Positions 15,587 through 24,821 of a stretch of DNA of 47,511 bases are shown here, piece by piece. This stretch comes from Streptomyces gilvus. GTDB lineage: Bacteria > Actinomycetota > Actinomycetes > Streptomycetales > Streptomycetaceae. Location of the stretch: contig NZ_JAKWBE010000046.1 of assembly GCF_022513565.1 (NCBI RefSeq), forward strand, positions 1 to 47,511. The letters are read 5' to 3'. Both the position numbers and the translations under genes were made by a program. Each line of letters opens with the position of its first letter. Position 1 is the stretch's first letter. Under the pieces are notes generated by a model, which worked only from the letters and a program-made list of their open reading frames with translations, searched no databases and had not been told where the DNA came from.

Positions 15587-17585
15587 CGACCACCGTTGCG
15601 ACTGTGGGTACCGGCGGAGGCTGGCAGTGTCCGATCGACCTGCGCCGCTACGACCGTTCGCCCGTGCTGTCGATGGCGGAGCAGCGTGCCATTCGCGAGC
15701 TGGGCGTGCGAAACCTGCGCCGGCTGCGCCATCACGACCCGGATGCTCCCCAGTGGGCCGAGATCGGGCGACTCCTGCGACCTCTGCAGGATGTCAACGC
15801 CAGCTTCGACACGCCGCCCAGCATGCACACGCGGCGGGCCATACACGACGCAGCCGCCTGCTGAGGTCTGCGGACGTGGGCCGAACCTTCTGGGGCTGGA
15901 GCCAGCAGGATTGGCTGGACTTCCTCGGCCGCAACCATAAGGCCTACCAGGAGCAGGTGCCCGCCTGGGCGGAGGGGTACGTAAGGCCCTTCCTCTGCGG
16001 CCACGCCTACCACCTGGGCGGCTACGCTCGGTTCCGGCATCTGGGGCACTTCGACCGTTTGTCGCTGGCCTGCCGCGTCTTCGGGCGACGGCTGGTCGAA
16101 GAGGAGATCGCGCGCGTTCGTACCGTGCTGACCGGCTGGGGCTATCAGTACGGCAAGGAAGAGGACAAAGGCGTGCCCTCGGTGATGAGCCAGCTCTTCC
16201 TCCTCAACCGCAGCCCGCACACCGGTGACCTCACCACGCCGTTCTTTGACCGCGTCCGGCGCGAGGAGCTTCTGACCGACGGGGGCATGAGGGTCCTGTA
16301 CGCGGTGCAACGGGCCGTGGCAGCCCTCGGTTTCTGCGACCCGCCCGCCACGGTCTCCGGCTCCGATGTGGTCAGCCAGACCGGGGTGCCACCGGTATGG
16401 GCCGCCTGGGTGGAACGGTGGAACGCCACGACGACCATGACCCACCGCTCCCGCCTCCACGTCAGGGCCGCGCTGCTGAAGACCGGACGGTGGATCGCCG
16501 CACAGCAGCCGCAAGCCGCCGATCCCGCCGCATGGACCCGGCAGACGTGCGCGGCCTGGATCGCGGCCGTCGACCGCATGGAGATCGGCGACTACGTCGT
16601 GCGCACCAGCAGCTTCGCAGAACGCCTCGGCCAACCGCTGCAGGCCAACTCGAAGGCCGGCCTGATCCGCTCCGTACGGGTCTTCTTCCGCGACCTCCAG
16701 GACTGGGAGTGGCTGCGCCCGGGATTCGACCCCCTGCGAGCTCTGTCGGTGCCGCTCAGCATCATTGCCCTGCTCGGCCCGCACCCACGGGTGATCGCTG
16801 ACGAGGTCTGGGCCAAGCTGCTGTGGGCCGGACTCAACCTGGAATCGGCCGACATCCCCCGCGGCAAAGCCGGACCCACCTACCCCCTGGAACTCGTCAG
16901 AGCCGTCACGCTGACCTGGCTGTTCGCCGGGCAGCGCAGCAACGAGATCGCCCGGCTGCGCCTGGGCTGCATCCGCTGGCAGCACGACGGCAATCCCGTC
17001 GCCGGCGACTCCGATAACGTCCTCGCCCGGGACGCCGTCTGCCTGCTGGACGTACCCGCGCACAAGACCGGCACCGCGTTCACCAAACCGGTCGACCCGC
17101 TGCTCGGACAGGCCATCAACGCCTGGGAATCACTCCGACCCCAGCAGCCGAAGCGAACCGACAAACGCACCGGAGAACAGGTCGACTTCCTGTTCTCCCA
17201 CCGCGCCCGTCCTGTTTCCAGCGGCTACATCAACAGCAGCATCATCCCCATGCTCTGCCGCAAGGCCGGCGTCCCGGCCGCCGACGTCCGCGGCAACATC
17301 ACCAGCCACCGTGCCCGCTCCACCATCGCCAGCCAGCTCTACAACGCCAAAGAGCCCATGACCGTGTTCGAACTGCAGGCGTGGCTTGGCCACCGCTCCC
17401 CGGAATCCACCCAGCACTACGCGAAGATCAGCCCCAACACGCTGACCAAGGCGTACGAGGACGCCGGGTACTTCGCCCGCAACGTACGCACCATCGAGGT
17501 CCTCGTCGACCGCGACGCCGTCGCCTCCGGCGCGGCCGCCGCCGGGGAACCGTGGCAGCACTACGACCTGGGCCACGGCTACTGC
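15583..17585 (+). pseudogene. tnpB: TnpB-like large tyrosine recombinase, frameshifted and missing its C-terminus
   Basis: Translation starts at the ATG overlapping the tnpA stop. The first frame gives about 93 residues to AIHDAAAC and a stop. The homologous sequence continues in another frame from about 15,860 (LLRSADVGRTFWGWSQQDWL), so a one-base indel is inferred. The catalytic part is complete: QRSNEIARLRLGCIRW, the HRxR segment ITSHRARSTIASQLY, and LGHRSPESTQHYAK with the nucleophile Tyr. At GHGYC the coding sequence breaks at 17,585 and reads into the neighbouring element's end. Its true C-terminus is at 14,152-14,442 on the other strand. The gene is inactive by both indel and inversion. 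Confidence 0.85.
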
Positions 17586-17610
17586 ATTCTGTGGAATCTG
17601 ATTTGTCAAG
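17586..17610. repeat. Right end (R2) of the smaller Tn554-like element
   Basis: This 25-base block (ATTCTGTGGAATCTG then ATTTGTCAAG) is the counterpart of R1 at 10,689-10,713. It lies five bases beyond the stop of the intact tnpB, as expected for an element without cargo. Confidence 0.75.
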
Positions 17611-17614
17611 TAGT

Positions 17615-19945
17615 TCAGCCTTTGCCCTGGTTGACGGCGACGATCGGTAGGAGCGTCGCGGTCGCCGGAACGCCGATCTCGCGGGGTGTCGTTCCGGCTG
17701 GCGTGGGGATGTCGACCAGTCGTTCCAGCAGCTGGTCGAGCGCGGCCTGACCGTCGTCGACGGCAGCGCGTTCCTTGTCGCTGAGCGGGACGCTCGCCAG
17801 CATGCGCTGAAGGTTGTCCTTGGCCTCCAGGAGCTGGCCCTTGCTGGAGCCCTTCGGTGTGTAGAAGTCGCAGCGAGCGCAGGCCATCCGGTGCGGGCAC
17901 TGCTCGAAGAACGTGTAGGTGCAGAACCCGTGACCGAGGTCGTAGTACTGCCACGGCTCGCCCGACGCGGCCGCTCCGGAGGTGACCGCGTCCCGGTCGA
18001 CCAGGACTTCGATGGTGCGGACGTTGCGCTCGAAGTACCCGGCGTCGTTGTAGGCCCTGGCCAGCGTGTTCGGGGTGATTTTGGCGTAATGCTGAGTAGC
18101 TTCTGGGCTCCGGTGACCGAGCCAGGCTTGCAGCTCGAACAGCGTCATCGGCTCCTTGGCGTTGTAGAGCTGGCTGGCGATCGTTGACCGGGCCCGGTGG
18201 CTGGTGATGTTGCCCCGGACATCGGCGGTCGGGACGCCGGCCTTGCGGCAGAGCGAGGGGATGACCGCGGTGTTGATGTAGGTGTTCGCGAGGCGTTTGG
18301 CCCGGTGCGCGAACAGGAAGTCCACCTGCTCACCCGTCTTGCGGTCCAGCATCCTCGGCTGCTGCGGCCGTGCATCCTGCCATGCCTCGATCGCCTTGCC
18401 CAGCAGGGGGTCGATGGGCTTGGTGAAGGAGGTGCCGGTCTTGTGGGTGGGGACGTCCAGCAGGCAAACGGCGTCGCGCGCCAGCACCTCGTCGGAGTCG
18501 CCGGGAATGGGGAAGCCGTCGTGCTGCCAGCGGATGCAGCCCGTGCGGAGGCGGGATATCTCGTCGCTGCGCAGGCCACCGAAGAGCCAGGTCAGGGTGA
18601 CGGCGCGGATGAGTTCGATCGGGTAGCAAAGTCCGTAGGTGTTGGTCGGGAAGTCCTCGGGATCGACGTTGAGCCCGGCCCACAGCAGCTTCGCCCATAT
18701 GTCGTCGGCGATCACCCGGGGGTTGGGGCCGATCAGCGCCGCGACGCTCCTGGGCGTGGCCAGTGCGCGAACGGGGTCGAAGCGGCGGGGAATCCACTCC
18801 CATTCCTGGCAGTCCCGGAAGAACGTCCTGGTCGCGGTGAGGTAGCCGGCCTTCGTGCGAGGGGACAGCGGTTTGCCGCCGCGCTTGTCGAGTCCCGCCC
18901 GGCGCTGCACGTGCTCGCCGACGGTCATCCGGTCCAGGGCCGCGACCCAGGCCGCGCAGGTCTCGCGGGTCCACTGGGCGGGTTCGACGATCTCGGGGTG
19001 CTCGGCGGCGAGCCACCGGCCCGCCTTGGCCACGATGGACCGGAACCCGCCCCTGACCTTCGGCGTGAGCGTCGAGGTGTCGTGCCAGCGCTCCACCATC
19101 GCGGCCCAGGGCTCAGGAACGCCTTCGAGGTCGGGCATCACGGCGTGGATGGGCTTGGGCGGTGGGCCGGCGTGTCCGAGGGCGGCGATCGCCCGGTGAA
19201 CACCGTGGAGGTTTCCGCGCCGGGCCCCGGACGGGAGCGCAGGGCTCTCGCGGGCCCGTTGCAAGGCATCGGTGGTCATGTCCTGCAGAAGCGGGCTGCG
19301 GTTGATCAGCATGATCTGGACCAGCACGGTGCGGAACTGGCCGAAGGCGCCGTTCGAGGGGTGATAGCCCCAGCCCTGGAGGGTGGCCGCCACCTGCGCG
19401 ATCGTCTCCTCGACCGGCTCTTGACCGAAGACGCGCCAGGCAAGCGAGCGGCGGATGAACCCGCCGATGCGGTGGAAGTCGGTAAAGTCGCCGAGCAGGT
19501 AGGCGAACGCGGCCACGTAGGGCCGGACCGTGCCGTCAATCCACCCTGGCCAGGCGGCCTCGAACTCCTTGTGGCCAGGGGCGATGAGGCGGACCCAGTC
19601 GTCTGCCGACCACGCCCAGAACGACGTGCCGTCCTCCAGGCAGCGCCGCAGGATCAGGCCGATGGCGTCGGTCACGGCCCGGCGATGGGCGGGCGTGTCC
19701 GGGCACCACCGAAGCACGGCTCGTGCATCGTCGAGCGGGCGGAGCAGTCGGGAGATCGCCCGCCACTCGACCCGCTCCGGGGCATAGCCCCGGCGTCGGC
19801 GAACCTCCCAACCCAGACCGGTCAGCGCCGCGCTCTCGCGTTCAGCGAGTTCGGGGCGACGGTCGTATCGGGCCGGGTCAATGGGCCAAGGCCAGGAAGG
19901 GGCCGTGGCCGTCTCGGAAGCGGCCGCCGATATCGCCGCGGTCAC
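17615..19945 (-). CDS. tnpB: TnpB-like large tyrosine recombinase of the smaller element
   Basis: I start this 776-residue protein at the GTG overlapping the tnpA stop (GTGA). The frame is open further upstream, but that part runs inside tnpA. Residues 1-250 form an N-terminal region rich in Trp and Arg. The catalytic domain follows: Arg in GLRSDEISRLRTGCIRW, the HRxR segment in ITSHRARSTIASQLY, His in WLGHRSPEATQ, and nucleophile Tyr in HYAKITP. The C-terminus has a Cys/His cluster (CPHRMACARCDFY). It is expected to work with TnpA as the integration/excision machinery. It is longer than Tn554 TnpB (about 630 residues), so the kinship is in layout and domain type, not close identity. Confidence 0.88.
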   Translation of the reverse strand: MTAAISAAASETATAPSWPWPIDPARYDRRPELAERESAALTGLGWEVRRRRGYAPERVEWRAISRLLRPLDDARAVLRWCPDTPAHRRAVTDAIGLILRRCLEDGTSFWAWSADDWVRLIAPGHKEFEAAWPGWIDGTVRPYVAAFAYLLGDFTDFHRIGGFIRRSLAWRVFGQEPVEETIAQVAATLQGWGYHPSNGAFGQFRTVLVQIMLINRSPLLQDMTTDALQRARESPALPSGARRGNLHGVHRAIAALGHAGPPPKPIHAVMPDLEGVPEPWAAMVERWHDTSTLTPKVRGGFRSIVAKAGRWLAAEHPEIVEPAQWTRETCAAWVAALDRMTVGEHVQRRAGLDKRGGKPLSPRTKAGYLTATRTFFRDCQEWEWIPRRFDPVRALATPRSVAALIGPNPRVIADDIWAKLLWAGLNVDPEDFPTNTYGLCYPIELIRAVTLTWLFGGLRSDEISRLRTGCIRWQHDGFPIPGDSDEVLARDAVCLLDVPTHKTGTSFTKPIDPLLGKAIEAWQDARPQQPRMLDRKTGEQVDFLFAHRAKRLANTYINTAVIPSLCRKAGVPTADVRGNITSHRARSTIASQLYNAKEPMTLFELQAWLGHRSPEATQHYAKITPNTLARAYNDAGYFERNVRTIEVLVDRDAVTSGAAASGEPWQYYDLGHGFCTYTFFEQCPHRMACARCDFYTPKGSSKGQLLEAKDNLQRMLASVPLSDKERAAVDDGQAALDQLLERLVDIPTPAGTTPREIGVPATATLLPIVAVNQGKG

Positions 19946-21018
19946 AGCGCGACCGTCCCGGTCGCCTGCTCGCCGAGACGGGCCAGCATCTGCACCCGCC
20001 AGCCGTGGATCTGCTCCATGCCACGGCTGAGCTTGTCGGCCAGATCCCGGCCCGACAGGTGGATGTAGGTGAGTGTGGAGTCGGTGTGCCGGTGGCCGGC
20101 GAAGGTGGCGATGGCGTGCAGTTCCCAGCCCATCCGGGCCAGGTCGGTCAAGCAGAGGTGTCGCGTGGTGTGCGTGGAGAATCGCGGGACATCGGCGGCC
20201 AATGCGATCCGGCGGACGACCTTCGACCAGGTCCACAGGCTCAGCGGCTGGGCGTGGTTGCGCCGGGACTCCGACAGGAACAGCGGGCCGCGGGCCCGGC
20301 TGATCCTGGCCCGGTGTGCGAGGTAGCCCGAGAGCAGGACGCCGGTCGGCGCGGAGTACGGGACGACGCGCTCCAGCCGGTTCTTGGTCGTCTCAGCCCG
20401 TACCCGCAGGGTTCGGTGGGCCGGGTCGAGGTCATCGGTCCGCAGCGAGCACAGCTCCTCGCGGCGCAGTGCGGCGTCATAGGCGAGAGCGAGCATGACC
20501 CGGTTGCGGACCGGCTCCGCGGCGGCGACCGCGAGGATGTCCAACCACTGCCGCTCGGTGGGTATCCACGGCAGCTTCGTGAGCCTCGGAACGAGGCCGC
20601 GCTCGTGCCCGCCACGGTGCCGGCGGCCAGGCGTGTAGCGGCCCCGGCCGACCGGGTTGGAGTCGCGCAGTCCGTCCTCCACAAGGAAGTCGTAGAACAG
20701 CCGGACCGGTACCAGGCGCTGCTGAATCGTGGCGTTGGCCAGGCCCGAGCCCGAGTCGATCGAGACCACATTCGCTCCCCGGCGGCTCGGCCGAGATGTC
20801 AACTCCCTTACATAGACGGCGATGTGTGCCCGGTTCGCGGTCAGTGGGTCGACATTCTCCCGCTCGCACATCTCCAGGTACTCGGCCAGCCCCCGGGCGT
20901 AGGCATCGATCGTCCGGGGAGCCCGACCCAGGTCGCTCCACACCTGCAACCACCCAGCGGCCTGCTCGTGCCTGCCGAGCACCGGCCACTTCTCGTCCAG
21001 CACCACCGTGCCCAACAC
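19942..21018 (-). CDS. tnpA: Tyrosine recombinase TnpA of the smaller element
   Basis: This 358-residue integrase begins at a GTG with GAGGAG five bases upstream. Catalytic residues are visible: Arg in ALRREELCSL, HxxR in STHTTRHLCL, His in FAGHRHTDST and Tyr in LTYIHLSGRD. It is a close homologue of the protein encoded at 14,510-15,586 on the opposite strand. Its start lies 69 bases inside the left end, and its stop overlaps the tnpB start. All catalytic residues are present, so this copy looks functional. Confidence 0.92.
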   Translation of the reverse strand: MLGTVVLDEKWPVLGRHEQAAGWLQVWSDLGRAPRTIDAYARGLAEYLEMCERENVDPLTANRAHIAVYVRELTSRPSRRGANVVSIDSGSGLANATIQQRLVPVRLFYDFLVEDGLRDSNPVGRGRYTPGRRHRGGHERGLVPRLTKLPWIPTERQWLDILAVAAAEPVRNRVMLALAYDAALRREELCSLRTDDLDPAHRTLRVRAETTKNRLERVVPYSAPTGVLLSGYLAHRARISRARGPLFLSESRRNHAQPLSLWTWSKVVRRIALAADVPRFSTHTTRHLCLTDLARMGWELHAIATFAGHRHTDSTLTYIHLSGRDLADKLSRGMEQIHGWRVQMLARLGEQATGTVAL

Positions 21019-21067
21019 ATCTCCTCAGTCCGTGGTCGTACCGCAGGGAGATGATCTCCGCTGCGGT

Positions 21068-21087
21068 CAGATTCCACGTAACTGATA
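21068..21087. repeat. Left end (L2) of the smaller Tn554-like element
   Basis: On the minus strand it reads TATCAGTTACGTGGAATCTG and immediately follows the Tn3 transposase sequence ending GTGCAGC. The GTGGAATCTG arm is the inverted partner of CAGATTCCAC at the right ends. Confidence 0.7.
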
Positions 21088-23880
21088 GCTGCACCGTACG
21101 GATCACCCGGCCGACCTCCCGGAAGGCGGCGTAGGTGGCGTTCTTCCGTGAACCGGAGCGCAGCCGCTTCAGCAGCGTGGAGGAGGAGATGGCACCTTCG
21201 CGTACGGAGACGGCCACGCGCATCAGGTGGCGGAACTGGGACTCGATCAGGTCGAAGTCGATGACGTGCTTGCCCGGCTCGCCGAACAGGGCGTCGATGT
21301 GCACGTACTCCGTGGCCTTGGAGGGCCGGTAGAAAGGTCAGTTCCTTCCAGTTCCTGATCCTGGGCATCAGGTCGAAGCCCAGCAGGTGGGTGAGCGCGA
21401 AGACAGGGAAACTCTGGCCTTGGGTATCGGCGTGCACAGTGGTCGGCTGCACCTCGCTGGTGTTCTTCAGCAGGCCCTCGATGATGTAGACGGCCTCCCA
21501 GACGCCGCATGGGATGAAGTGCGTGAACAGCGCGATGTAGGTGTCCGAGACGTGGTGGTAGGCGATGCCGCCCGGCTTGCCGTACCGGACGCTCGTCTCG
21601 GAGAGCAGGTTGTCGAGGTAGGTGTCCATGTGGGTGCCGTCCGCAGCCACCGCGGTGCCGTCGCCCCACGCCTGCGAGATGTCCAGGCGGGCGTGCGCGT
21701 TCACCAGGTCGGCGACCGCCTCGTTCAGCAGCACGATCGAGAAGTGCTTGTTGGCGACGTACGACAGCTCGTGCCCGCTCACGCCGGGGATGTGCCGGGC
21801 GGCCTCGTAGGGGCCCATGTTGGTGCCCTTGACGAACGTGACGATCACGTAGCGGCCCAAGGGGTCGGTGAGCTTGGGCTCGTTGCCGGACGGCGGGCCG
21901 AAGCGGCGCCACCACTCCACCCAGTACGCGGTCCGGGCCACGATCCCCATCAGGGACCGCTCCGGCATCCTCGCCTTGATCTCCTGCTCCAGGCGCTTCG
22001 CTGAAGGCCGCTGGCCGTCAGCGCGGAACGCCTTCAGCGACGGGATGCCCGTCTCCGGATCGATGACCAGGCCCTCGTTCTCCGGGTACCCGGCGTCCGC
22101 CGCCGCGGCAGCGCCTCGCAGCTTGTCCTCCAGCTGCCGTCGGAAGAACTTCGCGTCGAACTCGGCGCTCTCGCCCGGCTCGGCGAGGCCGACCTCCACC
22201 AGGTAGGACCCCAGCGTCTCCTGGACGACTTCCCAGTCCAGCAGTTGCTCGGACCAGTCGGCGTACTCCTCCGAGCCGACCACCGCGACGTCGCCGGTAC
22301 GCAGCTCCTCGGCGAGTGCGGTGAAGACCATCGCCTCGAAGTGCTTGCGGACGAACTGCCCGGTCCGGGTCTTGTCGAGGACGGCCTTGCGCCAGTTCTG
22401 GGTGGCGAAGGAGATGTCGACCTCCTTGCCCTCCTCGTTGAAGGCGGTGATGTACTCGCCGCGGGCCGCTTGGTGACGCTGGGCGTGCGCGAGCGCGTCC
22501 AGCACCCGGCTGTCCTCGCTGGTCGCGGTGAACTTCAGGTTCTCGGCGGCGGCCAGGTCGAACGTCACTGCCCGGTCCCGGCCGATCTGCCCGTACAGCA
22601 GGACTTCCCAGAAGTTGCCGTGGTGGGCGGAGACCTTCTCGATCTGCTCGTACTGCTTGGCGAACCCGCCGAAACCCTCCACCGCCCGTGTGACCGCGCC
22701 GAGCCCGCCGGCCTGCACCATCTGCGCCTTCACCAAGGTGAGGACCGCAGGGGAGACTCGGCCCTCCAGCCGCTTCGCGACCTCGGCCACCGACGCCTCC
22801 TCGTCCAGGCCCTCCAGGGCCTGGCGGGCCTCGGCGGTCATGGCCGCGGCCTTCTCCAGCGCTTCGTGGGCCGGGCCGCCCTCGTCGATGTGCTTGAGCA
22901 CGGTGCGGTAGTTCCCGATCAGGGTCTCAACGATCTCCCGCTCGGCGAGCCGGATCTCCTCCAGCTCCGCCTTGGCCTTCTTGATCTTCGTCGCCACGCG
23001 CTTGCAGAACATCGTCGCCAGGTCGTCCCGCACTCGCATCCGCGCCTTGTGCGTCAGGGCCGCGACCAGCGCGATGCGTTTGACGGGGGCGAAGTCCCGT
23101 AGCTCCGAGGCATCAGCCGCGTCGGCCTCCCCGGCGAAGTCGGTGATCTTCCCTGCGGCGACTCCGTCCATCCACACATCGGTGTCGCCGAGACCGTCCA
23201 GCCATTCCAGACGCTTGGTCAGGTTCTTGAAGTGCGACCAGGTCGGGCCCTTGGCGGGCTTCTTCAGCCGGTTGAACAGCGTCGTCCCGTCGCTGTCGCG
23301 CTCCTCCAGCAGCCGCATGAGCCCTGCCCGCTGAGCGGCGCTCATGCGGTCGTGGATGCCCGCGCGGATCGAGGCGTTCACCTCGGTGCGGATCTTCGAG
23401 GCCATCTTGTCGAAGGTCGAGAATCCCGGCAGTTCCAGCCCGGCCTCCACCACCTTCTCCAGCGCGATGTTGATTAGATCTGCTGGGCGGTTCTTCGCCG
23501 CGGCCTCCTTGCGGATCGACTGTTCGACGATCCCCCGGGCCTTTGCCTGGTCGTACGTCACGCCGACCCGCTTGCGGACCAGGCCACGGTGATGCTTGGC
23601 CGTCCTCTCCGATCGGTAGACCGGCAGAGTGCCCTCCGGCAGCTCCACCGCCCGCCGTACGAAGTCCACCACCATCACCGGGACGTCCTCCAGAGCCGGG
23701 AAACCCCATGCGCCGGTACGACTTCAACATCAGCAGCAGGGCCAGCAGATACTCATCGCAGTCCGTGGCATCGGCCGCCCACTCCAGCTCCTCGCGAGTC
23801 GGCGAGAAGAACAGATGCAGCTCGTGCGCGGTGATCAGCCGCTTGAACCGCGGATACGCGGTCCGCTCGATCGAAGTCAC
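21088..23880 (-). pseudogene. tnpA: Tn3-family transposase, 5' portion with two frameshifts
   Basis: This carries about 930 residues of a Tn3-family TnpA. The N-terminus (from a GTG at 23,880) is in one frame as far as LKSYRRMGF. At about 23,695 it shifts to the frame that continues EDVPVMVVDFVRRAVELPEG. That frame runs through the catalytic core, including HMDTYLDNLLSE, SDTYIALFTHFIPCG and TTVHADTQGQSFPVFALTHL with the Asp of the DDE triad. At about 21,337 an extra T in CCTTTCTACC shifts the frame again before EYVHIDALFGEPG. The homology ends at IRTVQL, exactly where the 3' fragment at 10,262-10,688 would resume. The gene is broken by insertion and two indels. Confidence 0.88.
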
Positions 23881-23939
23881 AACCCACCCCAGGCCCAGAT
23901 GACGCTCAACATCACCACCAACGACACTGAGCCGAACGG

Positions 23940-23984
23940 GTGACGGGCCGGGCCCTCAGGGCTTCAAGATCATCCTGTTGCCCC
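23940..23984 (-). repeat. Candidate terminal end of the Tn3-type element
   Basis: Read leftward from 23,984 the sequence begins GGGGCAACAGGATGATCTTG, in the GGGG-initiated style of Tn3 terminal repeats. A truncated gene starts just outside it. I could not find a convincing partner near 10,215-10,260, so this is only a candidate boundary. Confidence 0.25.
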
Positions 23985-24000
23985 TTTGACGCGTATCTCG

Positions 24001-24240
24001 GTCACACCCCTGGATCGCGCGGCAGTCCGCCGCTGTCGGCCCATACGGCCAGCCGCCCGACGGCATACAGAAGCCGCCGCACCTCGTAGCTGGTGGCCGG
24101 GGCGGTAGCCGCCACCGTCGCCCGTACCTGGTCGGCGACCGGCGCCCACCGCCGGTGCGGCAGCCGCGGGCGGTAGTCACGGATCCGGCCGGAGATCTCC
24201 GAGTTCAACGTCACGGCCCAAGCCCACCGGCTGGTCAAGC
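24001..24240 (-). pseudogene. Truncated hypothetical gene bordering the Tn3 element
   Basis: The minus-strand frame encodes a coherent segment (LNSEISGRIRDYRPRLPHRR, ATSYEVRRLLYAVGRLAVWA) ending LPRDPGV at a stop next to the candidate Tn3 end. No start codon with a ribosome site is apparent on the 5' side, which overlaps the promoter region of the HTH gene. The segment resembles the N-terminal part of a Streptomyces hypothetical protein often seen in accessory regions. I infer a remnant cut by the Tn3 insertion. Confidence 0.4.
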
Positions 24241-24289
24241 AGCCAGCGAAGGGGTTGAAGCCGATCTTCACGGAAAGGAGTGCATCTGC

Positions 24290-24601
24290 ATGGTCGGAGG
24301 CATGAACCGCCGAAGGCCGCCGCGCGAGCTTGCCCGCGATCCGGAAGCCTGGCCCCACGCCCAGCTCACCGACCCCGGTGCCGTCGCCGTCCAGGCCATC
24401 GCCCGAACCCTCACGAGCATCCTGGAGACCCAGAAGCGGAGCCTGCGGCAGACCGCCGCCGGCGCCGGGGTCAACCGGCAGGCCATCGCCGACCTGCTCG
24501 CCGGACGCTGCTGGCCCGACGTCGCCACCGTCGCCCGCCTGGAGAACTTCCTTGCCGTGCCGCTGTATCCGACCTGCGGCGGAACGCATCCCGACCACTG
24601 A
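24290..24601 (+). CDS. XRE-type helix-turn-helix protein
   Basis: This 103-residue protein starts at an ATG nine bases after AAAGGAG. A second ATG 12 bases later is in frame but too close to its own GGAGG. Residues 30-90 form a Cro/C1-like DNA-binding domain: an initial helix (AVAVQAIARTLTSILETQK), then the HTH (LRQTAAGAGVNRQAIADLLA), then a stabilising helix (DVATVARLENFLAVPLYP). It is the size of a stand-alone small regulator. It stands apart from its neighbours and faces away from the transposon debris. The target is unknown. Confidence 0.75.
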   Translation: MVGGMNRRRPPRELARDPEAWPHAQLTDPGAVAVQAIARTLTSILETQKRSLRQTAAGAGVNRQAIADLLAGRCWPDVATVARLENFLAVPLYPTCGGTHPDH

Positions 24602-24768
24602 AAACCGGCCTTCCCGCCCCCGGGCACCAACGGCGTCCAGGAACGACGAAATAGGCCACGCACCCCCCGGGGCGAGCGCGGTTGCTCTAACCTCGGGAGA
24701 GTGCGTGAGCCACTACCAATGGGGTCCACGTCGAAGGTTTCGAAGAGGGTCCAAGCTCAACGGAACCC

Positions 24769-24800
24769 GTCCCCTCCTCCCCGTAACGGGAGGAGGGGAC
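24769..24800. terminator. Perfect 13-bp stem-loop terminator
   Basis: GTCCCCTCCTCCC (24,769-24,781) pairs perfectly with GGGAGGAGGGGAC (24,788-24,800) around a six-base loop. It lies 22 bases beyond the stop of the minus-strand gene ending at 24,822 and probably terminates it, though it would work in both directions. Confidence 0.75.
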
Positions 24801-24821
24801 AGTTTCGGGATGGCGCTGTCG

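Larger units (their letters stand above)
14443..17585. other. Inverted segment containing L1, tnpA and most of tnpB
   Basis: Both boundaries can be set to the base. At 14,442/14,443 the tnpB tail meets the left-type end AGAAGTTACGTAAAATC. At 17,585/17,586 the tnpB body meets the right-type end ATTCTGTGGAATCTG. Flipping this 3,143-base segment simultaneously restores a continuous tnpB frame and a head-to-tail junction between the two elements. One breakpoint is exactly at the element terminus, which points to the element's own recombinases. Confidence 0.75.
10689..21087. mobile_element. 10.4-kb tandem pair of Tn554-like two-recombinase elements inserted in Tn3 tnpA
   Basis: The insertion separates the two halves of a Tn3 transposase gene. 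Its outer ends share the arm CAGATTCCAC/GTGGAATCTG in inverted orientation. The right-type end occurs at 10,689-10,713 and again internally at 17,586-17,610 (23 of 25 bases identical). The left-type end occurs at 21,068-21,087 and again at 14,443-14,462. This layout indicates two elements side by side: 17,586-21,087 (recombinases only) and 10,689-17,585 (recombinases plus cargo). Fusing the outer flanks restores the expected Leu-Leu codons of the transposase without a target duplication, as expected for tyrosine-recombinase integration. Confidence 0.75.
17586..21087 (-). mobile_element. Smaller Tn554-like element (tnpA and tnpB only)
   Basis: This 3.5-kb unit consists of an end, tnpA, tnpB and an end, with no cargo. 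Both recombinase genes are uninterrupted and overlap translationally. It sits between the broken Tn3 transposase on its left-end side and the larger element on its right-end side, consistent with two successive integrations at one attachment site. Confidence 0.75.

Noticed and set aside
15732..17063. A 443-codon minus-strand frame within tnpB of the larger element
   Set aside because: It is antisense to catalytic tnpB sequence and has typical shadow composition.
18197..20068. A 623-codon plus-strand frame across the smaller element
   Set aside because: It is the antisense shadow of the intact tnpB gene. Its composition (Gly/Arg/Asp-rich, no domain) is non-coding, while the minus frame has complete recombinase motifs.
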